From assembly GCF_001898805.1 (NCBI RefSeq), contig NZ_MKVJ01000021.1, forward strand, positions 42,548 to 106,547: a DNA stretch of 64,000 nucleotides. The letters run 5' to 3'. Both the position numbers and the translations under genes were made by a program. Positions 58,882 through 64,000 of this stretch are shown here, one piece after another. The stretch comes from Leifsonia sp. 71-9. GTDB taxonomy: Bacteria; Actinomycetota; Actinomycetes; Actinomycetales; Microbacteriaceae. Under the pieces are notes generated by a model. The model was not told where the DNA came from, did not search any database, and was given only the letters and a program-made list of their open reading frames with translations. How positions within the stretch are numbered: position 1 is the first letter of the stretch; each line of letters begins with the position of its first letter.

Positions 58882-59042
58882 GGAACCGTATCGATCTGTC
58901 TCCTCGCCCTGAATGGGCACCCACACCAAGAGAACGAACCACCCCACCGCAACCCTGCTGTGCGAAATGCAAGACACCGTTCGGGCATTCAGCGGTCGCA
59001 GGGATCTGCTGCCACGCACCCAAGAAGGAGAACCAGAGATGA
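58878..59042 (+). CDS. Tiny Cys-rich phage protein
   Basis: 54 residues with a zinc-ribbon-like set CCAKCKTPFGH and GICCHAPK. GTG start in the previous stop (GTGA). Function unknown. Confidence 0.55.
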   Translation: MRNRIDLSPRPEWAPTPRERTTPPQPCCAKCKTPFGHSAVAGICCHAPKKENQR

Positions 59043-59149
59043 CGTGGCGTGGTGAGCGCCGCTGGGATGGCGCGTACAAGCTCCGCAACCACTGGGACTA
59101 CGCAGACAGTTCGATGGCCGCAAACCACTTGGAGAGCGATGAGCGATGA
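59039..59149 (+). CDS. Tiny phage protein
   Basis: 36 residues (TWRGERRWDGAYKLRNHWDY), aromatic and basic. AAGGAG is present upstream. No family. Confidence 0.5.
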   Translation: MTWRGERRWDGAYKLRNHWDYADSSMAANHLESDER

Positions 59150-59580
59150 GTGACGACTACACGAAGCTGGTCGAGGAAGCACGCAAGATCGCCGCGTTCG
59201 GTGGATTCACGCCGGCGCACGTGTTGCACGCCCTGGCGAATGCTGTTGAGGGTCTCGACCGCGCGCTCATCCAGGAGGCGGAGACGACGCAGGACGCACT
59301 CGACGAGCGTGATGCTCTGCGGGAGGCGCGTCGTGCTGAACGCCGCGCACTTGTCCACCGCATCAACGACTACCGCGACGATTTGCGCGCTGTTGCTACC
59401 GAGAACGACGCTCTGCGGGCACAACTCCGAACGCTGGCGGACGAGTTTCGGGAAGCGAAGGCGTATATCGCTGCGGAAGCACCCCATCCGCCTACCCAAA
59501 TTCGGATGGCGGCGATTCTTCGGGCGACCGAATCCGTTCTCGCTGACCTGTCGGATCCGGTTGAGGGGGAACAGGCATGA
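59146..59580 (+). CDS. Coiled-coil phage protein
   Basis: 144 residues with a long charged helix (DALDERDALREARRAERRAL ... TENDALRAQLRTLADEFREA). No catalytic motif. Possibly structural or regulatory. Confidence 0.65.
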   Translation: MSDDYTKLVEEARKIAAFGGFTPAHVLHALANAVEGLDRALIQEAETTQDALDERDALREARRAERRALVHRINDYRDDLRAVATENDALRAQLRTLADEFREAKAYIAAEAPHPPTQIRMAAILRATESVLADLSDPVEGEQA

Positions 59581-59726
59581 GCGGACAGAAGGATTTCGAT
59601 CAGACGCAAGACATGCAGGACTGGGAACGCAAATGGATCGAGCAGCACCGGGGCATCGTCCGGCCGCGGTCAGAATTCGACTTTGACCTAGCCGACCTGG
59701 ACGTGCGACCCGAGGGGGAACAGTGA
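59577..59726 (+). CDS. Tiny phage protein
   Basis: 49 residues, acidic with a Trp-rich helix (MQDWERKWIEQHRG). Overlaps both neighbours. No family. Confidence 0.5.
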   Translation: MSGQKDFDQTQDMQDWERKWIEQHRGIVRPRSEFDFDLADLDVRPEGEQ

Positions 59727-59977
59727 ACATCCCAGACGAAGCCGCCAACCGGTACCCGGGCCAGTTCCTGGGCGAGGTACAACGCGCCGCGTTCATCGCT
59801 GGTGCTGAGTGGGCGCGGAAGGAAGCGACCAATCTGGCGGCCGTTGACAACGTTTGGTGGCATGACGAGACAGCATTGGCCGCATTGGACAAATGGCGGA
59901 CTAGTGGTGACGGCGAACATGCGTCCCCGGAGGCGGCATTCCTTGACGGATACCAAGCGCGAAGGGAGGAAGGGTGA
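59723..59977 (+). CDS. Small phage protein
   Basis: 84 residues; GTG start (GTGA). Has AAFIAGAEWARKEATNLA and GYQARREEG-type ends, similar in style to the following two proteins. No family. Confidence 0.6.
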   Translation: MNIPDEAANRYPGQFLGEVQRAAFIAGAEWARKEATNLAAVDNVWWHDETALAALDKWRTSGDGEHASPEAAFLDGYQARREEG

Positions 59978-60264
59978 TGCGAGAGACGTTTCGAGACGAC
60001 GAAATCCCCTCCGCCCAGGACGTGAAGGACAGGTGGATGCACGCATCTCGCGCCGAAACCCACGCCAAGGGAGAGGCCGAGTTCGATCGTTGGTTGGTCA
60101 AGCATGACGCCGCAGTGCGGAAGGAAGCACTCCGAGAAGCCGCCGAAGTGATCAAGCGCATCCTGGTCGCCGAGAACCGGGACGAGTGGTCAAAAGGTGT
60201 TGAGTGGTCGGCCGCACAAGGCATTGCCGCTCTCCGTGCTCTCGCGGAAGGAGAAGGACAGTGA
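59974..60264 (+). CDS. Small phage protein
   Basis: 96 residues; GTG at 59974 or the adjacent ATG. Contains EAEFDRWLVKHDAAVRKEALREAAEVIKR. The RWLxxxDxxVRKxAL pattern recurs in the next gene, so the two are probably diverged duplicates. Confidence 0.65.
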   Translation: MMRETFRDDEIPSAQDVKDRWMHASRAETHAKGEAEFDRWLVKHDAAVRKEALREAAEVIKRILVAENRDEWSKGVEWSAAQGIAALRALAEGEGQ

Positions 60265-60521
60265 CCGAAGAAGCGACAACAGCACTCTCGGTCCCCTGGA
60301 CTGGGGACGTCAGATGGTGGTGGGTCGACGGTCGCGCAGAAGGAGTAACGGAGGCTGCGGCGGCCGACCAGTTCAACCGATGGCTATCGGCGCGTGACCG
60401 CCACGTCCGCAAGCAGGCTCTTCTGGATGCTCATGCTCTCTGCACCACGACCACGGATGCGGCCGCTATCAGCCGGCTCATCGAAGCAGAACGCGACCTA
60501 AAGGAGACCCCGCATGCCTGA
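60261..60521 (+). CDS. Small phage protein, relative of previous
   Basis: 86 residues with AAADQFNRWLSARDRHVRKQALLDAH, echoing the previous gene. GTG start. No family known. Confidence 0.65.
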   Translation: MTEEATTALSVPWTGDVRWWWVDGRAEGVTEAAAADQFNRWLSARDRHVRKQALLDAHALCTTTTDAAAISRLIEAERDLKETPHA

Positions 60522-60687
60522 GAAGCCCTCCGTCCGTATCGCCGCAGCGTTCCGTGGCATCGCCGATGCGCTCGAACACATGCGCATTGTCCTCTCGGAA
60601 TGGAACTACGCCCAAGTGATGCTCGACGAACACAACACAGCCCTCAAACGGCAGGGCATCAACCCGAAGGGACGCCCGCATGTCTGA
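60514..60687 (+). CDS. Small phage protein
   Basis: 57 residues (IAAAFRGIADALEHMRIVLS), helical, 8-base overlaps on both sides. No family. Confidence 0.55.
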   Translation: MPEKPSVRIAAAFRGIADALEHMRIVLSEWNYAQVMLDEHNTALKRQGINPKGRPHV

Positions 60688-61336
60688 AACTGATCCGCTC
60701 CTGGCAGCGGTCGAAGCACTCACCAAACCCGTAGTCGAGAAGGTCCGACAGTTCGACGACGACGGCAACCACCTGAAAACCTGGACCGTCGAACACGCCC
60801 CACTCCTCGACCAGTTCCGTGAAGCTGTCATCCCGTCCAGCAACACCGCCGCAGGATCCTCAGCGCTCGCCTCCACGAGGAACATCCTCGACTCGACCGC
60901 CCTGTACGAGTACTCGAAGATCGCCTCACAGACGGCCGACTGGTGCCGCATCATCAACGTCACCGCCGTCAAGGACGCCAGACTCAACCTGGTGCACTGG
61001 CTACCCCGCTTCTCAAAGCTCAACAGTGACCCCGAAGCAGCAGCCTGGTACATCACCCAGCTATGCGGATGGGCGAACCTGATCCGGGCACACATGGACC
61101 CGCCCCGCCGGCGCAGCATCACCTATCCATGCCCCATCTGCGGGAAACGCACCTGGACCGGACCGGATGGGGAAGGCGGAACATGGCCCCTCGAACTCCT
61201 GTACCGCCTCGACGACAACGACAAACCCGTCATCCTCTCCGCCATCTGCAAAGCCTGCGACCCCGTCACCACATGGACCGGACACGACGCCGTCGAAGAA
61301 CTGATCGGAGAGCTCGAAGAACGACACGCAGGATGA
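60680..61336 (+). CDS. Phage protein with zinc-ribbon C-terminus
   Basis: A 218-residue protein: helical N-terminal part to about residue 150, then CPICGKRTW and ICKACDPVTTW, a four-Cys zinc ribbon. Last gene before the terminator region, so it closes the early operon. Possibly a DNA-binding late-gene regulator; that is inference. Confidence 0.7.
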   Translation: MSETDPLLAAVEALTKPVVEKVRQFDDDGNHLKTWTVEHAPLLDQFREAVIPSSNTAAGSSALASTRNILDSTALYEYSKIASQTADWCRIINVTAVKDARLNLVHWLPRFSKLNSDPEAAAWYITQLCGWANLIRAHMDPPRRRSITYPCPICGKRTWTGPDGEGGTWPLELLYRLDDNDKPVILSAICKACDPVTTWTGHDAVEELIGELEERHAG

Positions 61337-61371
61337 CCCACCAAAACCAACACGCTTGTGTTAACATGTGA

Positions 61372-61480
61372 GTGCCTTCCAGAAGTCCGCCCAAAACCGG
61401 ACAGGAAGCCACAAGCCCCGCCCACCCGGACCAACCAGGTGTGGCCCGACGGCCCTCCATCGTGAGGGCCGTCTTTGTTT
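61372..61480 (+). ncRNA. Candidate phage small RNA
   Basis: An extended -10 (TGT-TAACAT, 61359-61367) predicts a start near 61374. A nested stem follows: GTG/CAC plus CTTCC/GGAAG (61372-61380 with 61404-61412), enclosing GTCCG/CGGAC (61385-61389 with 61398-61402). The unit ends in an intrinsic terminator. There is no good ORF. About 105 nt. Confidence 0.55.
61448..61480 (+). terminator. Intrinsic terminator before the late region
   Basis: GACGGCCCTC-CATCGT-GAGGGCCGTC, a 10-bp perfect stem, is followed by TTTGTTT. This is the only terminator with a true T-tract in the window. A second, weaker stem GGTCAGG/CCTGACC follows (61486-61507). The rest of 61481-61692 shows no gene. Confidence 0.92.
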
Positions 61481-61692
61481 CACCAGGTCAGGTTCTACGA
61501 CCTGACCCACCACCTATCAGGCCACCACACCTGACCGTCTTCCCTCCTGGGCCCGATCACACCACCCCCTTCAGAACAAGGTTGCAGACTCCTCGCCAAG
61601 CATGCCCACCGTGCAGGCATCAAGCGTGACCGGACCAACCCCAACGTTCACCACGACGGGCCCAGGACGGAACCAACCAACGGAGGGTGACG

Positions 61693-61905
61693 ATGCCCAT
61701 CAGTCTCGGCACCGAATGGGAGCAGGCAGTCCTCGCCCTCCCCTCCATCTCGCCAGCAGGCATCGACCCCCAGCACATAGACCCCGGCAGCCTAGAGGTA
61801 TCCCTGCTCAACCCAGCCGGACCCACCACTGTCCGGGCCACCATCGTGTTCAGCGTCGACACCGAAGAGCTCAAGCAGACCGTGCGCGACACGCTCGACC
61901 AGTGA
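61693..61905 (+). CDS. Small phage protein before HNH
   Basis: 70 residues, beta-rich (SLEVSLLNPAGPTTVRATIVFS). The ATG at 61693 has GGAGGG 6 bases upstream. GTGA overlap with the HNH gene. No family. Confidence 0.65.
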   Translation: MPISLGTEWEQAVLALPSISPAGIDPQHIDPGSLEVSLLNPAGPTTVRATIVFSVDTEELKQTVRDTLDQ

Positions 61906-62231
61906 GAGTCTGCTCCGAACCCGGGTGCCCCGAGATCTACCCCAAGACCTACGGCCCCCGCTGCCCCACCCACGCCCGCCTCAACGAACACACACGAGGC
62001 AGCAGACAACAACGCGGATACGACACAGCCCACGACAGAGAACGCCGCAGATGGGCACCAGTCGTAGCCCGAGGCCACACACCATGCGCCAAGTGCGGAC
62101 AACCCATAGCACGGGCAGAGCCATGGGACCTCGGACACAACAACACACGCACCACGTGGACAGGACCAGAACACGTCCACTGCAACCGATCTGATGGAGG
62201 GCGCAAGGCCCACCACACCCCTGGGGGATGA
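61902..62231 (+). CDS. HNH endonuclease next to terminase
   Basis: A 109-residue HNH protein with zinc Cys pairs (CAKCGQP, CSEPGCP) and the core WDLGHNN ... GPEHVHCNRSDGGRKA. HNH proteins beside terminase genes assist cleavage of packaged DNA in many long-tailed phages. GTG start. Confidence 0.88.
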   Translation: MRVCSEPGCPEIYPKTYGPRCPTHARLNEHTRGSRQQRGYDTAHDRERRRWAPVVARGHTPCAKCGQPIARAEPWDLGHNNTRTTWTGPEHVHCNRSDGGRKAHHTPGG

Positions 62232-62409
62232 CCCCCTCGACCCCACCCACGACGTACCGCCGGGGATGGGATCTTTTCTGTGTACGGGTTTGGGAGTCGC
62301 GTGAGCGGCCTCCTGGGCCTGCCTGGTGGGTGCCGCAATGGTGCTGCCGTGAGTGAGCGCAAGGCCTGCTCTGATCAGCGAAGCGCAAGGCTTCATCGGA
62401 GGTTTCACC

Positions 62410-62844
62410 ATGCCTGGACCTGCACCGAAGGATCCGTCGAGTCGTCGTCGTAGGAATGCGACGGTTGGGAAGACGATGCTGCCAGCTGGTGGGCGTCAGG
62501 GTGATGTTCCGGTGTGGCCGATCCTGTCTCGTACGGAGCCGGATGTGTGGGCTGATCTGTGGCGCACTCCTCAGGCTTCGGCGTGGGAGGCGCAGGGTTG
62601 GACTCGAGTCGTTGCCCGGTATGCGCTTCTGATTGAGGCGACGGAGGATCCCAACCCGGAGAACTCGCCGTCTGCGGCGATCCTGGCTGAGGTTCGTCAG
62701 ATGGAGGATCGGCTTGGTCTGAATCCGAAGGCGCTGCGTTCCTTGCTGTGGGAGGTCACTTCGGATGAGGTTGCTGAGAGGCGCGATGAGTCGAAGGTGT
62801 CGAAGGCGACCAGCAAGCGTGCTGAGCTGAAGGTTGTCGGCTGA
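62410..62844 (+). CDS. Terminase small subunit
   Basis: A 144-residue protein (MPGPAPKDPSSRRRRN start, basic) in the usual place before the large subunit, with a helical middle (WARY/VVARYALLIEAT style). Similar small terminases start with this PGP...K(D)P motif. Its stop overlaps the large terminase ATG (TGATG). Confidence 0.82.
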   Translation: MPGPAPKDPSSRRRRNATVGKTMLPAGGRQGDVPVWPILSRTEPDVWADLWRTPQASAWEAQGWTRVVARYALLIEATEDPNPENSPSAAILAEVRQMEDRLGLNPKALRSLLWEVTSDEVAERRDESKVSKATSKRAELKVVG

Positions 62845-64000
62845 TGCCTTGGCGGGGCCCGGAGTATGAGGGCGAGTTCCCGTCGCTTGGGTGGTCGATC
62901 GGTGAGTGGATTGAGGAGCACTGCGTGATCCCGGACGGGGATCTCGCGGGGCAGCCGTACATGCTCACCGACGAGATGTGGACGTTCCTCGTCAAGCATT
63001 ACCGCTTGCATGAGGGAGCCCGCGAGCACTCGTGGCAGACGGCATGGCATTACACGAAGTCGATGCTGGTTCGGCCGCAGAAGTGGGGCAAGTCCCCGTT
63101 CGTGGCGGCGATGATCTGTGCTGAGGCTGTCGGGGATGTGATCTTCGCAGGCTGGGATGCGAACGGTGAACCGGTCGCACGCCCCTGGCCGACTGCGATC
63201 ATCCAGGTGACGGCGTCGACTGAGGATCAGACCGACAACGTCTATAAGGCGTTGCGGCCGATGATCGACACGGGCCCGTTGACGGATCTGATCCCGGATA
63301 CGGGTGAGACGCGCATCAACCTTCCCGGTGCTGGGTGGATCGAACCAGTGACGTCGAAGGCACTCTCTCGGCTTGGTGCTCGTGTCACGTTCGTCCCTCA
63401 GGATGAGCCGGGTACATGGCCGGGCGGGAGCCAGCTCGAGAAGATGGCCGACACTCAGTACCGCGGCCTCGCTGGTACCGGCGGTCGCCCAGTTCTGATC
63501 ACGAACGGCTGGGACCTCGCGGAGAACTCGGTTGCGCAGCAGCTAGCGGAGTCGAATGAGCCTGACGTTCTGGTGGATCACACGAAGGCGCCCGAGCACT
63601 TGTCGTACACGAACAAGGTCGACAGGCAGAAGATCCACCGCATCGTTTACGGTGACTCGGCGCTGAAGCTCGACCGCGGCGGCAACCGGGTCACCGGATG
63701 GGTGAACCTTGACCGTATCGAGGCGGAAGCATCGAAGCTGGTCAAGAAGGACCCGAACCAGGCGGCACGCTTCTTCGGCAACATCCCGTCGATGGGTTCT
63801 GGTTCCTGGTTGCAGCCGGGCCAGTACAGCGATCGTGTGGTTGTTCGGGAACGGCCGAAGTCGGGTCCTGTGTGTCTGGGGTTCGACGGTTCGGACGTGG
63901 ATGACTGGTCTGCGATCCGCCTGTCCACGTTCGACTTCCACAAGTTCACTCCCGTGGATCATCTCGGCCGGCGAACGATCTGGAATCCGGCACTGACCGG
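62844..64000 (+). CDS. Terminase large subunit, N-terminal part (runs off window)
   Basis: The frame is open from 62844 to the window end, 385 codons with no stop. Visible are RPQKWGKSPFVAAM (Walker-A-like, in the style of phage terminases), VTASTEDQTDNVYKAL and the motif VTFVPQDEPGTW (Walker-B region). Later PSMGSGSWLQPGQY and CLGFDGSDVDDW mark the beginning of the nuclease domain with its Asp pair. It packages DNA using ATP. The 3' end is missing here. Confidence 0.92.
   Translation, partial: MPWRGPEYEGEFPSLGWSIGEWIEEHCVIPDGDLAGQPYMLTDEMWTFLVKHYRLHEGAREHSWQTAWHYTKSMLVRPQKWGKSPFVAAMICAEAVGDVIFAGWDANGEPVARPWPTAIIQVTASTEDQTDNVYKALRPMIDTGPLTDLIPDTGETRINLPGAGWIEPVTSKALSRLGARVTFVPQDEPGTWPGGSQLEKMADTQYRGLAGTGGRPVLITNGWDLAENSVAQQLAESNEPDVLVDHTKAPEHLSYTNKVDRQKIHRIVYGDSALKLDRGGNRVTGWVNLDRIEAEASKLVKKDPNQAARFFGNIPSMGSGSWLQPGQYSDRVVVRERPKSGPVCLGFDGSDVDDWSAIRLSTFDFHKFTPVDHLGRRTIWNPALT

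Larger units (their letters stand above)
47141..64000. mobile_element. Prophage, left part (right end outside window)
   Basis: It starts at the tRNA-Gly and runs to the window edge. The order is integrase, ImmA-like peptidase, repressor, switch, Cro-like, excisionase, antirepressor, early small genes, recombination and methylation genes, origin-like region, HNH, and small and large terminase. Gene density, 4-base overlaps and lower GC contrast with the flanking chromosome. Structural genes are expected further right. Confidence 0.93.

Noticed and set aside
1..64000. CRISPR array or insertion sequence
   Set aside because: No regularly spaced direct repeats and no transposase gene were seen anywhere in the window.

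Overview
The window reads as the chromosome of a high-GC actinobacterium. GC is about 70% outside one gene and the prophage, GTG starts and 4-base ATGA overlaps are frequent, several -10 boxes sit at the start codon (leaderless mRNAs), and WhiB and M-box elements are present. Gene content and protein style suggest Microbacteriaceae (Leifsonia-like), but the species cannot be fixed from sequence alone.

Bases 1-43,200 are a run of accessory metabolic, transport and regulatory genes, mostly regulator plus target pairs. These include five TetR, two MarR, two ArsR-type, HxlR, AraC, MmyB-type XRE and MerR regulators. Six MFS transporters, two NAD(P)-binding epimerase-like proteins, a DHFR-like/SRPBCC pair and a flavodoxin-fold oxidoreductase lie next to them. 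Several divergent regions carry clear palindromic operators. Other parts are trpF, a lipid-kinase-like gene, a SDS-hydrolase-type alkylsulfatase, two two-component systems, and a magnesium module (MgtC-like protein, MgtA P-type ATPase) preceded by an M-box riboswitch and a 20-codon leader ORF. A low-GC Abi/HEPN gene with a structured upstream RNA (6213-7263) looks like a small phage-defence or toxin-antitoxin module. A MerR regulator is fused in frame to a BCP-type peroxiredoxin (23513-24454), with a strong internal ribosome site that could also give the free enzyme.

Bases 43,384-46,529 (minus strand) form a compact operon that looks like a type VII-type effector with immunity: a small helical partner protein with no ordinary start codon, a WXG-like/DUF1023 alpha/beta hydrolase, and two tandem paralogous lipoproteins.

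From a tRNA-Gly(CCC) at 47,067-47,140 to the window end lies the left part of a temperate siphophage prophage: integrase, ImmA/IrrE peptidase and repressor on the minus strand, then a divergent switch with three operator-like sites and two apparently leaderless promoters. Rightwards follow Cro-like, excisionase-like and antirepressor genes, about 15 very small overlapping ORFs, RecE-like and AAA ATPase recombination genes, WhiB, RusA, two orphan DNA methyltransferases, HNH proteins, an origin-like iteron/DnaA-box region, more small early genes, a structured small RNA ending in a textbook terminator, and finally HNH, small terminase and large terminase genes. The large terminase runs off the window, so the right attachment site is not visible.
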